Positions 44,213 through 55,305 are shown, counted from the stretch's first letter. The stretch: 64,000 nucleotides of DNA from Edwardsiella hoshinae NBRC 105699 = ATCC 33379 (GCF_000474215.1 NZ_BAUC01000023.1:89561-153560), one strand, 5' to 3'. Numbers and translations are program-made. Notes: a model not told the origin generated them from the sequence alone.

Positions 44213-45664
44213 TTAGAGCCCCAGACAAAGGTATTTAATCTCCAGATAATCGTCGATACCGTACTTCGATCCTTCGCGCCCCAATCCCGACGACTTCACG
44301 CCGCCGAAAGGCGCCATCTCATTCGAGATCAGACCGCTGTTAACGCCGACGATGCCATACTCCAGTGCCTCGCCGACGCGGAACACCCGTCCCAGGTCAC
44401 GGGTGTAAAAGTAGGAGGCCAGGCCAAACTCAGTCGCATTGGCCAAGGCGATCGCCTCATCCTCATCGCGGAAGCGGAACAACGGCGCCAGCGGGCCGAA
44501 GGTCTCCTCACGCGCCACCAAGGCATCAACCGGCACATCCAGCAGCACGGTCGGCGTGAAGAAGTTCTCACCGTGGCTATCGACCGTCCCGCCGCAGGCG
44601 ATGCGGGCACCGCGCGCGACAGCATCGGCGATATGCGCTTCAACCTTCGCGCGCGCCCGCTGGTCAATCAGAGGCCCTACCGTCACCCCCTCCTCCAAGC
44701 CATCGCCGACGCGTAGTGCCTGCACTGCCTGGATCAGCTTCTCGGCGAAACGATCATAGATCCCCTGTTGAATATACAGGCGGTTGGCACAGACACAGGT
44801 CTGTCCGGCATTACGGAACTTACTGGCCAATGCCCCCGCCACCGCTTGATCCAGATCCGCGTCGTCGAACACGATGAACGGCGCGTTGCCTCCCAACTCG
44901 AGAGAAACCTTCTTGATGTCATGCGCACACTGTGCCATCAACTGTCGCCCGATCTCCGTTGAGCCGGTGAAGCTCAACTTACGCACTTGCGGATTGGCGG
45001 TCAGCTCGGCGCCCACCTCGCCCGCGGCACCGGTCACCACGCTAAACACCCCCTGCGGCACCCCGGCGCGTAACGCTAACTCTGCCAACGCCAGAGCGGA
45101 ATAGGGTGTTTGGCTGGCTGGCTTAAGTACCATGGTACAGCCGGCGGCCAATGCCGGCCCTGCCTTGCGGGTGATCATCGCCGCCGGGAAGTTCCACGGC
45201 GTGATCGCCGCCGTCACTCCGATAGGCTGTTTCAGGACCAATAAACGCTTATCCCCTTGCGGAGCCGGGATGGTGTCGCCATAAACACGCTTCGCCTCCT
45301 CGGCAAACCATTCGATGAAAGAGGCGGCATAGGCGATCTCGCCGCGTGATTCAGCCAGCGGCTTACCCTGCTCCAAGGTCATCAAACGCGCCAGATCCTC
45401 CTGATGAACCAGGATCAGATCAAACCAACGACGTAAGATCTGCGCCCTGGCCTTGGCAGTATGCCCTCGCCAGGCTGGCAAGGCCCGAGCTGCGGCATCG
45501 ATCGCTCGCCGGGTCTCGTCACGCCCCATCTGCGGTACTCGGCCGATAACCTCACTATTCGCCGGATTGACGACAGTGATGGTGGCACCGTTATCAGCAT
45601 CACACCAGACACCGTCGATCAGCGCCTGCTGACGAAACAGGCCACGATCATTAAGCTGTATCAT
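44213..45664 (-). CDS. gabD: GabD, NADP-dependent succinate-semialdehyde dehydrogenase
   Basis: GabD oxidises succinate semialdehyde to succinate, the last step of GABA breakdown. Its 483 residues match E. coli GabD (482) closely throughout. The cofactor region ITPWNFPAAMITRKAGPALAAG, the catalytic glutamate in SLELGGNAP and the cysteine in NAGQTCVCANR are present. The usual companions gabT, gabP and csiD are absent here; the gene stands alone between the HAD gene and talB. Confidence 0.93.
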   Translation of the reverse strand: MIQLNDRGLFRQQALIDGVWCDADNGATITVVNPANSEVIGRVPQMGRDETRRAIDAAARALPAWRGHTAKARAQILRRWFDLILVHQEDLARLMTLEQGKPLAESRGEIAYAASFIEWFAEEAKRVYGDTIPAPQGDKRLLVLKQPIGVTAAITPWNFPAAMITRKAGPALAAGCTMVLKPASQTPYSALALAELALRAGVPQGVFSVVTGAAGEVGAELTANPQVRKLSFTGSTEIGRQLMAQCAHDIKKVSLELGGNAPFIVFDDADLDQAVAGALASKFRNAGQTCVCANRLYIQQGIYDRFAEKLIQAVQALRVGDGLEEGVTVGPLIDQRARAKVEAHIADAVARGARIACGGTVDSHGENFFTPTVLLDVPVDALVAREETFGPLAPLFRFRDEDEAIALANATEFGLASYFYTRDLGRVFRVGEALEYGIVGVNSGLISNEMAPFGGVKSSGLGREGSKYGIDDYLEIKYLCLGL

Positions 45665-45729
45665 ATTCCCCTCGCTGCACTCGCTATACCGGCAGTACGC
45701 TCGTTGCCGAACCCCTAACCGGCCGATAA

Positions 45730-45764
45730 AAAATAACCCCCCGGGCGCCTACGCGGCCGGGGGG
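45730..45764 (-). terminator. Intrinsic terminator of talB
   Basis: CCCCCCGG and CCGGGGGG form a strong 8-bp stem around a 12-base loop. An A-rich stretch before it (about 45728-45736) gives a U-rich tail on the minus strand. Confidence 0.85.
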
Positions 45765-45786
45765 CTCATTGGTAAACCAGACCCAC

Positions 45787-46740
45787 TTACAGTAGTGCGT
45801 CGATCATGCTTTCCAGTTTACCTTGATCCACGGCGAATTTGCGGATACCGTCGGCCAGTTTTTCTACCGCCATCGGATCTTGATTATGCTGCCAGTAGAA
45901 CTCGGCTTCGCTCATGCGTGCCGGGCGCGCCTTAATCTCCCCCTGATAGACAAGCTTACGCTCGACGCTACCGGCGCTTTCTGACAGTTCCTTGAGCAGC
46001 GACGGCGAGATGGTCAGGCGGTCGCACCCTGCCAGTTCCAAGATCTCGCCGACGTTACGGAAACTAGCGCCCATCACCACCGTCTCATAACCATGCTGCT
46101 TATAGTAGTTATAGATTTCGGTTACAGAGATGACGCCCGGATCTTCCGCCGCGGCAAACTCGCTCTTACCGCTATTCGCCTTATACCAGTCGAGGATACG
46201 ACCAACGAACGGCGAAATCAGGTAAACGCCCGCTTCGGCACATGCACGCGCCTGAGCGAAGGAGAACAGCAGCGTCAGGTTACAATTGATGCCCTCTTTC
46301 TCCAGACGCTCGGCGGCACGGATGCCCTGCCAGGTGGAGGCCAGTTTGATCAGGATACGATCGTTGCTAATACCGGCATCGTTATACAGCTTGATCAGGC
46401 GCTTCGCCTTGGCCACGCTGGCTTCGGTGTCATAAGAGAGGCGAGCATCAACTTCGGTGGAGATACGGCCCGGGATCAGCTTCAGGATTTCCAGACCGAT
46501 ATTCACCGCCAGTTTATCGGAGGCGTCCACGATCTGCTGTGCGCGATCGCCACTCTGGCTACGTGCCCAAGCGATGGCGTCATCGATCAGCTTGCGGTAC
46601 TCGGGGATCTGCGCAGCGTTGAGGATCAGAGAAGGGTTCGTCGTGGCATCCTGCGGTTGGTACTGCTTCATCGCGGCGATATCGCCGGTATCAGCGACCA
46701 CAGTAGTCAGTTGACGTAGGGAGGTCAGTTTATCGGTCAT
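45787..46740 (-). CDS. talB: Transaldolase B
   Basis: TalB transfers dihydroxyacetone units between sugar phosphates in the non-oxidative pentose phosphate pathway. The ATG at 46740 gives 317 residues, as in E. coli. The Schiff-base lysine is K132 in [10 protein letters not shown], with [10 protein letters not shown] and [13 protein letters not shown] also diagnostic. The frame is open five codons further upstream but MTDKL is the family start. Confidence 0.98.
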   Translation of the reverse strand: MTDKLTSLRQLTTVVADTGDIAAMKQYQPQDATTNPSLILNAAQIPEYRKLIDDAIAWARSQSGDRAQQIVDASDKLAVNIGLEILKLIPGRISTEVDARLSYDTEASVAKAKRLIKLYNDAGISNDRILIKLASTWQGIRAAERLEKEGINCNLTLLFSFAQARACAEAGVYLISPFVGRILDWYKANSGKSEFAAAEDPGVISVTEIYNYYKQHGYETVVMGASFRNVGEILELAGCDRLTISPSLLKELSESAGSVERKLVYQGEIKARPARMSEAEFYWQHNQDPMAVEKLADGIRKFAVDQGKLESMIDALL

Positions 46741-47172
46741 TTTTAGCGTTCCCATTTTGGTGTATTAACCAGCTTGATACGCCAATTGTTATCTCCCCCT
46801 CTTAATCTATGGCCACTCCGCCACACTGTAATCAGGGGCATCGCCTTGCGCAAAGGCGAAGGTGCTAACAAATTGAGCATGAGCTTGTGACGTGCCTGGT
46901 CTGATGATAACACGCTGTTTGCGTTGCGCAATGGAGGAAACATCCCAGTAAATGCGCCGTTTTTCCCCCATCCATCAAGGAAATTGCATCGCAACCGTTT
47001 CCCTGTTGACAGTCACCCTAAGGCAAGCGTTAACGCGAATATTCTGCCCTAGTTGTTAAAAATCATGCTACATTCTTGCCGCCTTACCGATACGGTGCCA
47101 CACAGCGTTGCGCAACGGACGAGTGGCGACGTCGTATCATCAGGGAAAGACATAATAAGAGAGGACTACGCA
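46741..47172. other. Divergent talB-yaaJ intergenic region
   Basis: No gene is recognisable in these 432 bases. A TTGACA at 47006-47011 with GTTAAC 17 bases later could be a plus-strand promoter for yaaJ, though the -10 is poor. The left part should contain the talB promoter. Confidence 0.5.
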
Positions 47173-48606
47173 TTGACGGATCTCATTAGTTTTATCAACA
47201 ACATCTTATGGGGCTCAGTACTGATCTATCTATTGATCGGTGCCGGCCTGTATTTCACGTTCCGCACCGGGTTTATTCAGTTTCGCCACTTCGGTCATAT
47301 GTTTTCTGTCTTAAAAAACAGCAATAAAGCCGACAGCGGTGGTATCTCCTCCTTTCAGGCACTGTGCACGAGTCTGGCTGCACGCGTCGGTACCGGTAAT
47401 CTAACTGGAGTCGCCATCGCGCTGACCGCCGGTGGGCCGGGCGCGATCTTCTGGATGTGGATCATCGCCTTGATCGGTATGGCTACCTCTTTCATCGAAA
47501 GTACGTTGGCCCAGCTCTACAAGACACGCGACGATCAGGGTAACTTCCGCGGTGGGCCGGCCTACTATATGGAAAAAGGACTCGGCATGCGTTGGATGGG
47601 GGTGCTCTTCTCCCTATTCCTGTTGGTTGCTTTCGGCTTGGTATTCAACGCAGTACAAGCCAACTCCATCGCTCAGGCAACCGCCGTCGCCTTCCACATT
47701 TCACCGCTGTATGTTGGCATGACCTTGGTGGTGATCTGCGGCGTGGTGATCTTCGGTGGTCTACGCTCGATAGCCCGTACCGCCGAACTGATCGTGCCGG
47801 TGATGGCCATCACCTATCTGCTGCTGGCTTTCTGGGTTATGGGGCATAACATCGCCCGTCTGCCGGAAGTACTGATGCTGGTGCTCAAGAGTGCGTTTGG
47901 CCTCCAAGAAGCCGCCGCTGGCGCCGTCGGCTATGGTATATCCCAGGCGATGACCCAGGGGATCCAACGCGGCTTGTTCTCCAACGAGGCAGGCATGGGC
48001 TCGGCACCGAACGCCGCGGCCTCCGCCACGCCTTATCCACCTCATCCCGCGTCTCAGGGCTACGTACAGATGCTCGGAGTGTTCATGGATACGCTAGTGA
48101 TCTGTAGCGCCACCGCCGCCATCATCCTCTCTTCTGGCGTATTGGACGCGGCACCAGGCACCATCAGCGGTATCGAACTCACCCAACGGGCACTCTCGTC
48201 GGCCGTCGGCGACTGGGGGGGGATCTTCATCGCGGTGGCGATCTTCTTCTTCGCCTTCACGTCGATCATCGCCAACTATGCCTATGCTGAAAGTAACCTG
48301 ATCTTCCTGGAGCATAATCACCCTAGTGGCTTGATCTTCCTACGTCTAGGAGCGCTGGGTATGGTGATGTTTGGCGCCTTGGCGGAGCTGCCGTTAGTAT
48401 GGAAGATGGCTGATCTCTCGATGGCCCTGATGGCAATCACCAATCTGATCGCCATCCTGCTGCTATCAGGCGTCGCCTTTAAACTGGCCCGTGATTATAA
48501 CCACCAGCGTCGCTTGGGACTGGTGCCGACCTTAGATCTCAGTAAATATCCCGAGATCCAACAGCAAGTCGAAGCGGGGATCTGGGAAAAACCCGCACGT
48601 AAGTAA
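47173..48606 (+). CDS. yaaJ: YaaJ, alanine/glycine:cation symporter family
   Basis: This is an inner-membrane sodium:amino-acid symporter of the AGCS family, probably for alanine or glycine. Similarity to E. coli YaaJ (476 residues) starts at the TTG of 47173 (LTDLISFINN), preceded by GAGAGGA, giving 477 residues; an in-frame ATG at 47053 would add 40 residues without similarity. Family motifs CTSLAARVGTGNLTGVA, GGPGAIFWMW and FSNEAGMGSAPNAAA are present among about ten membrane segments. It faces talB divergently, as in E. coli. Confidence 0.92.
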   Translation: MTDLISFINNILWGSVLIYLLIGAGLYFTFRTGFIQFRHFGHMFSVLKNSNKADSGGISSFQALCTSLAARVGTGNLTGVAIALTAGGPGAIFWMWIIALIGMATSFIESTLAQLYKTRDDQGNFRGGPAYYMEKGLGMRWMGVLFSLFLLVAFGLVFNAVQANSIAQATAVAFHISPLYVGMTLVVICGVVIFGGLRSIARTAELIVPVMAITYLLLAFWVMGHNIARLPEVLMLVLKSAFGLQEAAAGAVGYGISQAMTQGIQRGLFSNEAGMGSAPNAAASATPYPPHPASQGYVQMLGVFMDTLVICSATAAIILSSGVLDAAPGTISGIELTQRALSSAVGDWGGIFIAVAIFFFAFTSIIANYAYAESNLIFLEHNHPSGLIFLRLGALGMVMFGALAELPLVWKMADLSMALMAITNLIAILLLSGVAFKLARDYNHQRRLGLVPTLDLSKYPEIQQQVEAGIWEKPARK

Positions 48607-48718
48607 TGCCGGCGGGGGAGGCGACTCCCCTGCGCCCTATCACAGCAATTTTTCCTACCTGCACGCCAGTTTGCTACAGTAGACGACGTTTCTCTTTTCT
48701 TTCTTGTAGGATGCCGCC

Positions 48719-49495
48719 ATGCTGACGATTATCTCTCCCGCTAAAACGCTGGATTACCGCACCCCGCTCGCCACACAACGCTATACGCAACCCTTGATGC
48801 TGGCGCAAGCTGAGATCCTGATGCAGACGGTTCGTACCCTCACGCCAGCGCAGTTGGCCTCGCTGATGAAGATCAGCGACAAGCTGGCCGGGTTGAATGC
48901 CGCGCGCTTCGCCGAATGGCAACCCCATTTTACCCCAGATAATGCCCGCCAGGCGGTGCTCGCATTTAAAGGTGATGTGTATAGCGGACTCCAGGCGGAA
49001 GACTTTAGCGAGGCAGATTTCGACTTCGCCCAACAGCAGCTGTGCATGCTTTCCGGGCTGTACGGCCTACTGCGCCCGCTGGATCTGATGATGCCCTATC
49101 GTCTGGAGATGGGGACCCGGCTGACCACCCCCTATGGTAACGACCTGTATGCCTTCTGGGGTGATAAAATCACCCACCAATTGAACCAGCAGTTACAACA
49201 ACAAGGCGATCGGGTACTGATCAACCTGGCGTCGGACGAGTACTTTAAGGCGGTCAATCCCCGCATCCTGGCGGGTGAGGTGATCAAACCCATCTTCATG
49301 GATGAAAAAAACGGCAGCTTTAAAGTTATCAGCTTCTACGCCAAGAAAGCGCGCGGGCTGATGAGTCGCTTTATCATCAAGCAACGACTCCAAGATGTAG
49401 AACAGCTGAAAAGCTTCGATCTCGAGGGCTACTATTTTGCCGGGGAGAGCCAGGGCCGGCTGGGTCGAGAACTTCTGTTCCAACGCCGCCACTAA
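48719..49495 (+). CDS. yaaA: YaaA, peroxide-stress protein (UPF0246)
   Basis: YaaA limits DNA damage under hydrogen peroxide by lowering intracellular unincorporated iron in E. coli and binds DNA. Its 258 residues equal the E. coli length. The N-terminus [13 protein letters not shown] and the motifs [19 protein letters not shown] and [11 protein letters not shown] are typical of the DUF328 family. It lies between yaaJ and the convergent thrC. Confidence 0.96.
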   Translation: MLTIISPAKTLDYRTPLATQRYTQPLMLAQAEILMQTVRTLTPAQLASLMKISDKLAGLNAARFAEWQPHFTPDNARQAVLAFKGDVYSGLQAEDFSEADFDFAQQQLCMLSGLYGLLRPLDLMMPYRLEMGTRLTTPYGNDLYAFWGDKITHQLNQQLQQQGDRVLINLASDEYFKAVNPRILAGEVIKPIFMDEKNGSFKVISFYAKKARGLMSRFIIKQRLQDVEQLKSFDLEGYYFAGESQGRLGRELLFQRRH

Positions 49496-49516
49496 AATGC
49501 CTCTCCCCGCGAAGTG

Positions 49517-49545
49517 TCTCGCCCCCGCACTCAGTCGGGGCGAGA
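49517..49545. terminator. Probable bidirectional terminator between yaaA and thrC
   Basis: TCTCGCCCC and GGGGCGAGA form a 9-bp stem around an 11-base loop in the 54-base convergent gap; a short pyrimidine-rich stretch follows on the plus strand. Confidence 0.7.
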
Positions 49546-49549
49546 GGTC

Positions 49550-50836
49550 TTATTCATCGGCCAAGAGAAAACGGCGCAAGCGAGAAAAGTCGGCAGGCAA
49601 CGTCTGTGATAATAGCGGCAGCGCGGCACGCTCGGCCAAGGCCGGCGGCAACGGCAACGCGCGCGCCAAGATGCGCTCCACCGACTCGGCAAACTTAGCC
49701 GGGTGCGCCGTCCCCAGGAACAAACCATACTCACCGGGAGCGAGGTTCGCGCGCAGCACCTGATAAGCGATGGCCGCGTGCGGCTCACTGACATACCCCA
49801 GCGCGGCCAATGCCCGCATCGCCTCCTCGGTCTGCGCGTCATTCAATGTCCCATACCCCAAGGAGCCCAACGGCCACTCGCGGCGGCGGAACAACTCTTC
49901 GACACGCGGCCAGTTATTGGGACGGCTGACATCCATCGCGTTGGAGAGCGTCGCCAGCGTGGCGTGCGGCTGCCAAACGCCACTGGCTAAGAAACGCGGC
50001 ACCGTGTCGTTGGCATTGGTGGCGGCAATGAAACGCTTCACTGGCAGCCCCAACGACTGGGCCAACAATCCGGCAGTTAGATCGCCAAAGTTGCCGCTCG
50101 GCACCGCGATCACCAACTGATTGCGTGCCGCTTGTGGCAGTTGCGCCACCGCTTCAAAGTAGTAACAGATCTGTGCCAGTAACCGGCTGATGTTGATCGA
50201 GTTCGCCGAATTCAAGCCGAGTCGCTCACGCAACGCCACATCATCGAACGCCTGCTTGACCAACGCCTGACAAGCATCGAAGTCCCCCTCGATCGCCACG
50301 GTGCGGATATTGCCGCCCAGAGTACAGAACAGCTTCTCCTGCAACGGGCTGATCTTGCCGTACGGATAGAGGATCACCACCTGCACGTTATCCAGGCCGT
50401 AGAAAGCGTGGGCAACGGCAGCTCCGGTATCGCCCGAGGTCGCCGTCAAGATGGTGACCGGTCGATCGCCCGCCACCTGCTGCAACATCTGCGCCATAAA
50501 GCGCCCGCCGAAATCTTTAAAGGCCAGCGTCGGGCCATGAAACAGCTCCAACGCCGCAATATCTTCGCTCACCGGCACAACCGGCGCAGGAAAAGTGAAG
50601 GCGGCGCCTACCCGCGCCAAGATGGTATCGAAGGGGAACTCATCCCCCAAATAGGCGGCCAAGATGTGGGCGCTGCGCGTCACAAAATCCTGTGCCAGTA
50701 AGGCATCGATCTCGCATCGTTCAAACGACGGCAACGTATGAGGAAAAAATAACCCCTGTTGACGACCCAGTCCCTGGAGCAACGCCTGGGCAAAGTTAAC
50801 CTGCTCGTTGTGATCTTTCAGATTGTACAGTTTCAT
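49550..50836 (-). CDS. thrC: Threonine synthase
   Basis: ThrC converts O-phosphohomoserine to threonine with pyridoxal phosphate. It is 428 residues, the E. coli length. The N-terminus MKLYNLKDHNEQVNFAQA, the PLP lysine in HGPTLAFKDFGGRFMAQ and the glycine-rich phosphate loop AVPSGNFGDLTAG are present. It is the last gene of thrABC, three bases after thrB. Confidence 0.98.
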   Translation of the reverse strand: MKLYNLKDHNEQVNFAQALLQGLGRQQGLFFPHTLPSFERCEIDALLAQDFVTRSAHILAAYLGDEFPFDTILARVGAAFTFPAPVVPVSEDIAALELFHGPTLAFKDFGGRFMAQMLQQVAGDRPVTILTATSGDTGAAVAHAFYGLDNVQVVILYPYGKISPLQEKLFCTLGGNIRTVAIEGDFDACQALVKQAFDDVALRERLGLNSANSINISRLLAQICYYFEAVAQLPQAARNQLVIAVPSGNFGDLTAGLLAQSLGLPVKRFIAATNANDTVPRFLASGVWQPHATLATLSNAMDVSRPNNWPRVEELFRRREWPLGSLGYGTLNDAQTEEAMRALAALGYVSEPHAAIAYQVLRANLAPGEYGLFLGTAHPAKFAESVERILARALPLPPALAERAALPLLSQTLPADFSRLRRFLLADE

Positions 50837-50839
50837 GGT

Positions 50840-51769
50840 TTATCCCAGTTGTCGTGCGCCCGCCGTATCCAAACGGCAAATATGAACGAATCCCTGCTCG
50901 TTTTGCAGATAGTGTTGTGCCAACCAGTGCGCCACCTGTTGGGCAACAGCCTGATCGTCGCACACCGCGAATAGCGTCGGCCCCGATCCCGAGATACCGC
51001 ACGCTAGTGCACCAAGGCCTTCCGCCGCCTGACGCGCTTCAATGAAACCGGGTAGCAGGCCGCTGCGGTAAGGTTCGGCGATCACATCCTGCATCAAGGC
51101 GGCAGCCAACTGTGGTTGACGCGTGTGACAGGCATGAATAAAACCAGCCAGATTGCGCCCGTGACGTACACAGTCGGCGCGGGCATAGTGAGGCGGCAGA
51201 ATGGCGCGCGCCTCGGCGGTGGACACCTTGATCCCCGGATAGGCCATCACCCAGAGCCAGTCAGCGAAACAGGGCACAGGCTGACTGATGATCCCCTGGG
51301 CCTCAACCATCAGTTGCACGCCGCCCAGATAACAGGGAGCGACGTTATCGTAATGTATGCTACCGGAGATACGCCCCTCCAGCTCCCCCATCAAAGTCAG
51401 TAATTGCTGTGGCGAAAGGGGGTCACCAGCGAACCGATTCAACGCCGCCAAAGCGGCCACGACCGAGCAGGCACTGGAGCCTAACCCAGAGCCGATCGGC
51501 ATGTTCTTTTCCAGCACCATCTCGACGGCCAGCTCGCGTCCTGTTACTGCGCAAAAACGTTGCCAACACTGATAGACAATATTCTCTTGTTCACGCATCG
51601 GCAGGCTAGCGACGAAACGGCCACGACACGCCAGGGAAAAACGATCGCTGGCCGCGACGCTCACGCAGTCGCCCAATAAGCTGCCATCCAGCGGCGTGAC
51701 CGCCGCCCCCAACACGTCGAAACCGACGCTAATGTTGCCGATCGAGGCCGGCGCATAGATTGTCACCAT
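50840..51769 (-). CDS. thrB: Homoserine kinase
   Basis: ThrB phosphorylates homoserine. The ATG at 51769 ([12 protein letters not shown]) gives 309 residues (E. coli 310); the frame is open 17 codons upstream inside thrA without similarity. The GHMP-kinase ATP motif [17 protein letters not shown] is intact. It starts one base after the thrA stop and the C-terminus [14 protein letters not shown] is conserved. Confidence 0.97.
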   Translation of the reverse strand: MVTIYAPASIGNISVGFDVLGAAVTPLDGSLLGDCVSVAASDRFSLACRGRFVASLPMREQENIVYQCWQRFCAVTGRELAVEMVLEKNMPIGSGLGSSACSVVAALAALNRFAGDPLSPQQLLTLMGELEGRISGSIHYDNVAPCYLGGVQLMVEAQGIISQPVPCFADWLWVMAYPGIKVSTAEARAILPPHYARADCVRHGRNLAGFIHACHTRQPQLAAALMQDVIAEPYRSGLLPGFIEARQAAEGLGALACGISGSGPTLFAVCDDQAVAQQVAHWLAQHYLQNEQGFVHICRLDTAGARQLG

Positions 51770-51770
51770 G

Positions 51771-54230
51771 TTATACCCCCAGTTTCCATGACAGGGTGCG
51801 CAGCAGATCAGCGAACACACCGGCGGCCGTCACCTCATTGCCGGCGCCGTAACCGCGCAGTACCAGCGGCAGCGGCTGATAATAGCGGCTATAAAACGCC
51901 AAGGCATTCTCGCCATTCTTCACCTTATACAGTGCATCATTGCCATCCACCTCGGCGATACGGACCACACAGCGGCCTTGATCGATTTCGCCGACGTAGC
52001 GCAGCACGCAACCATGCGCACGCGCCGCCGACACCCGAGCAGCAAAGTCGTCGTCTAGACGCGTCAGGTTATGCAGGAAAACGTCGACCTCTCCGCTCGC
52101 ATCAAAGCTTGCCGGCAGTACCGGTTCAACATGGATATCATCCAGCTCCAGGGTATAACCCGCTTCACGAGCCAGGATCAGCAGTTTGCGTGCCACATCC
52201 ATACCCGAGAGATCATCGCGTGGATCCGGCTCGGTATAACCTAATTGGCGAGCCTCGACGGTAGCCTGAGAGAGCGTTGCCCCGTCTTCCAGACGGCCAA
52301 AGATAAACGAGAGTGAACCAGACAAGATGCCGCTGAAACGCTGGAGCTCATCGCCGGCGCTCAACAAGTTTTGCAGATTCTCGATCACCGGCAGCCCCGC
52401 TCCCACGTTGGTGTCATACAGGAACTTACGCCGGCTACCCGCTGCCCGCTGACGCAACAGATGGTAATAATCCATCGAGGCGGTATTCGCCTTCTTGTTC
52501 GGCGTCACCACATGGAAACCGTTCGCTAAGAAGTCAGCATACTGATCAGCCAGCGTCTGACTGGAAGTACAGTCGACGATCACCGGATTGAGCAGATGGT
52601 AATCATTCACCAGACGGATCAACCGACCCAAATTAAACGGCTCCGACGCCTGTGCCAACGCCGCATGCCACTGTGCCATGTCGATACCGTGCACATTGGT
52701 CAGTAACGCTTTCGAGTTAGCGATGCCGCACACCCGCAGATCGATGTGCTTGCTCTTCAACCAGGCTTGTTGGCGCTCTATCTGCGCCAGCAGCGCGCCG
52801 CCGACGCCGCCGACGCCAATCACAAAGACCTCGATCACTTGATCGGTATTAAACAGCATCTGATGCGTTACCCGCACGGCGGTGGTTGCGACGTCGTTAC
52901 TGACCACCACGGAGATGGAGCGCTCCGACGAGCCTTGCGCGATGGCTACGATATTGATATTGGCTCGCGCCAACGCCGAAAAGAACTTCGCCGAGATACC
53001 TCTCAAGGTACGCATGCCATCACCGACCACCGAGATGATAGCCAGATGCTCCGTCACATCTAACGGCTCCAACAAACCATCCTTCAGCTCCAGATAGAAC
53101 GCTTCCTGTAACGCCTGGCAGGCCCGCTGCAACTCACGCTGCGGGACACAGAAGCTGATGCTGTACTCCGAGGAAGATTGGGTGATCAGTACCACCGAGA
53201 TGCCGCTACGCGACATCTCGGCGAAGACGCGCGCCGCCATGCCAATCATCCCCTTCATTCCCGGCCCGGAGACGTTGATCATCGCCATATTGTTCAGATG
53301 GGTGATCCCCTTGACCGGCAGCGCCGCATCGCCACGCTGCGCCCCGATCAGGGTTCCAGGCGCTTGCGGATTGGCGGTGTTCTTAATCAGGCAGGGGATC
53401 TGGAACTGAGCGATGGGGGAAATGGTGCGCGGGTGTAACACCTTGGCACCGAAATAGGAGAGCTCCATCGCCTCCTGATAGGACATGGCATCCAGCAAAC
53501 GGGCATCGGGCACCAGGCGAGGATCGCAGGTATATACACCGTCGACATCAGTCCAGATCTCACAACACTCGGCATGCAGACAGGCGGCCAACACCGCCGC
53601 GGAATAGTCAGAGCCGTTACGCCCCAAAACCACCAGCTCACCCTGTTCATTGCCTGCGGTAAAGCCAGCCATCAGGATCACGCTGTCGCCAGGGATGCCC
53701 AGTGCGGCGATACGGCGACTGGATTCGGCGATATCGACGCTCGACTCAAGATAGCCGCCGCGCGCCAGCAGATGACTGACCGGATCGATAACACTGACAT
53801 GTCGGCCGCGTGCTTGTAGCAGTGCGGCCATGATGGCGATAGAGAGTTTTTCACCGCGACAGATCAAGGCTGCGTTAACGCTATCCGGACACTGCCCTAA
53901 CAAGGAAATGCCGTGCAATACCTGGCGGATCTGGCCGAATTCCTGACTCACCCGTAGACGCAACGACGCGGCATCGAATCCCGGCTGCGCCAGAGCCAAG
54001 CCATCAAGCAGATCGGTAAAAATCTTCTCGGCTTCACCGAGGATCGGTTGCACATCTTGGCCGACAATAGTGCGCTCGATCAGGGCAACCAAGTGGTTAG
54101 TGATACGAGCCGGAGCAGACAGCACGGCGGCGACCTGTCCTTGGGCGGCGTTATTTTCCAAAATGTCGGCTACGCTGAGCACGCGCTGGGCGTTGGCAAC
54201 CGATGTTCCGCCGAACTTTAATACTTTCAT
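51771..54230 (-). CDS. thrA: Bifunctional aspartokinase I / homoserine dehydrogenase I
   Basis: ThrA carries out the first and third steps of the aspartate pathway towards threonine and is inhibited by threonine. The ATG at 54230 ([14 protein letters not shown]) gives 819 residues (E. coli 820). The aspartokinase domain comes first with its KFGGTS motif, then two ACT regulatory domains (region 310-460), then the homoserine dehydrogenase with [10 protein letters not shown] near residue 470 and the catalytic stretch [18 protein letters not shown]. The attenuator lies just upstream. Confidence 0.98.
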   Translation of the reverse strand: MKVLKFGGTSVANAQRVLSVADILENNAAQGQVAAVLSAPARITNHLVALIERTIVGQDVQPILGEAEKIFTDLLDGLALAQPGFDAASLRLRVSQEFGQIRQVLHGISLLGQCPDSVNAALICRGEKLSIAIMAALLQARGRHVSVIDPVSHLLARGGYLESSVDIAESSRRIAALGIPGDSVILMAGFTAGNEQGELVVLGRNGSDYSAAVLAACLHAECCEIWTDVDGVYTCDPRLVPDARLLDAMSYQEAMELSYFGAKVLHPRTISPIAQFQIPCLIKNTANPQAPGTLIGAQRGDAALPVKGITHLNNMAMINVSGPGMKGMIGMAARVFAEMSRSGISVVLITQSSSEYSISFCVPQRELQRACQALQEAFYLELKDGLLEPLDVTEHLAIISVVGDGMRTLRGISAKFFSALARANINIVAIAQGSSERSISVVVSNDVATTAVRVTHQMLFNTDQVIEVFVIGVGGVGGALLAQIERQQAWLKSKHIDLRVCGIANSKALLTNVHGIDMAQWHAALAQASEPFNLGRLIRLVNDYHLLNPVIVDCTSSQTLADQYADFLANGFHVVTPNKKANTASMDYYHLLRQRAAGSRRKFLYDTNVGAGLPVIENLQNLLSAGDELQRFSGILSGSLSFIFGRLEDGATLSQATVEARQLGYTEPDPRDDLSGMDVARKLLILAREAGYTLELDDIHVEPVLPASFDASGEVDVFLHNLTRLDDDFAARVSAARAHGCVLRYVGEIDQGRCVVRIAEVDGNDALYKVKNGENALAFYSRYYQPLPLVLRGYGAGNEVTAAGVFADLLRTLSWKLGV

Positions 54231-54253
54231 CTGACTCTCTCCGAATTTGGCCG

Positions 54254-54284
54254 AAAAAAAAGCCCGCACTGTACAGTGCGGGCT
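54254..54284 (-). terminator. thr operon attenuator
   Basis: AGCCCGCACTGT and ACAGTGCGGGCT form a perfect 12-bp inverted repeat (54261-54284), and minus-strand transcripts then run into a U-tract (complement of 54254-54260). It lies 27 bases after the thrL stop and ends 24 bases before the thrA ATG, the classic transcription-attenuation arrangement. Confidence 0.95.
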
Positions 54285-54310
54285 TTTTCGTTTTCACTTT
54301 TCTGTATGCG

Positions 54311-54382
54311 TCAGCCCGCCCCGTTACTGGTCGTACCGGTGGTGGTAATTGTAGTGATGATATTCAGGCCGAAGTTACGCAT
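54311..54382 (-). CDS. thrL: thr operon leader peptide ThrL
   Basis: This 23-residue leader peptide couples threonine and isoleucine supply to attenuation of thrABC. The reading frame MRNFGLNIITTITTTGTTSN, followed by GAG, has 7 Thr and 3 Ile codons, mostly in one run, so ribosome stalling at low charged tRNA-Thr or tRNA-Ile would favour the antiterminator. The E. coli peptide (21 residues, ending GNGAG) shares only the Thr/Ile tract and the C-terminus. It is too short for normal gene finders. Confidence 0.92.
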   Translation of the reverse strand: MRNFGLNIITTITTTGTTSNGAG

Positions 54383-54418
54383 AGTCTGTCCAAGTTATTC
54401 CTGTGTCTGCCCTATATT

Positions 54419-54446
54419 GGTTAAAGCAAAGCCAACGGTGAGTCAA
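54419..54446 (-). promoter_or_regulatory. thrLABC promoter
   Basis: On the minus strand TTGACT (complement of 54441-54446) is followed 16 bases later by TTAACC (complement of 54419-54424) and then AATATAGG. The same elements and spacing are found in the E. coli thr promoter as I recall it. Confidence 0.8.
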
Positions 54447-54597
54447 CCTATTTCTATTTTGTGATATCGATCGCAGCCAATTTTTAGCAGTTTTAAAAAC
54501 CAATAAATCAAAATAATTAGAATAAAATTATGGTTTATCAGCGCATCCTCACCACATATCACAACTCAACACACTAAATAGCCAAGGATTATCCTTT

Positions 54598-55305
54598 TTA
54601 GTATTTCTTCGGCACCGCCGCATTATCTAAGGCGGATTCGATGTCGTGCAGCAAACGATGCAGCATAGCAGTATCGCGTTGTGCCAGCAGACCGAGCCGT
54701 TGGTCAAGCCAATCGCTCAGTTTGCTATCACCCTCGACTCCCAGCGTCTTCAGTAGACGCGTCGTTCGCCTCCGTAAGGCTGCCAGTTGATCTCCTTGTG
54801 CCGCCGCCTCTGATGCTGCTTGTACCTGCATCAACGAGGAGAGTTGATAGCAGAAGACCATCACGGCCTGCCCCAGGTTCAACGAAGGGTAATCAGCCGC
54901 CATCGGCACCCCGGTCAACAAGTCCACCTGCGCCAACTCATCATTCGTCAGGCCGGAGTCCTCACGACCAAAAACCAACGCACAGCTAGCCATCCACTGC
55001 TGCTTTTCCTGCAAGATATCGACTAATTCCTGCGGCGTGCAGTAGTAATGGAAACGGGCGCGACTGCGCGCCGTTGAGGCCACGCTGAACTCAACATCCG
55101 CTAGCGCTTGTTCCAAGGTGGCAAAATGACAGGCGTTATCCAGAATGTCGCCGGCCCCATGTGCCACCCAACGAGCAGCCGGTTCGTGGTCCACCTGGCT
55201 ATCCACGATACGCAACGAGGTAAAGCCCATGGTTTTCATCGCCCGCGCCGCCGCGCCGACATTTTCCGCCCTGGCCGGAGCGACCAGTACAATATGAATT
55301 TGCAT
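54598..55305 (-). CDS. yjtD: YjtD (LasT), TrmJ-like RNA methyltransferase
   Basis: This is a SPOUT-class RNA 2'-O-methyltransferase homologue related to TrmJ; the precise target of YjtD is not established. The 235-residue product (E. coli 228) has the N-terminus IHIVLVAPARAENVGAAARA, the central LVFGREDSGLTNDEL, and the knot motif VPMAADYPSLNLGQAVMVF. It lies between thrL and arcA as in E. coli, reading away from arcA. Confidence 0.93.
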   Translation of the reverse strand: MQIHIVLVAPARAENVGAAARAMKTMGFTSLRIVDSQVDHEPAARWVAHGAGDILDNACHFATLEQALADVEFSVASTARSRARFHYYCTPQELVDILQEKQQWMASCALVFGREDSGLTNDELAQVDLLTGVPMAADYPSLNLGQAVMVFCYQLSSLMQVQAASEAAAQGDQLAALRRRTTRLLKTLGVEGDSKLSDWLDQRLGLLAQRDTAMLHRLLHDIESALDNAAVPKKY

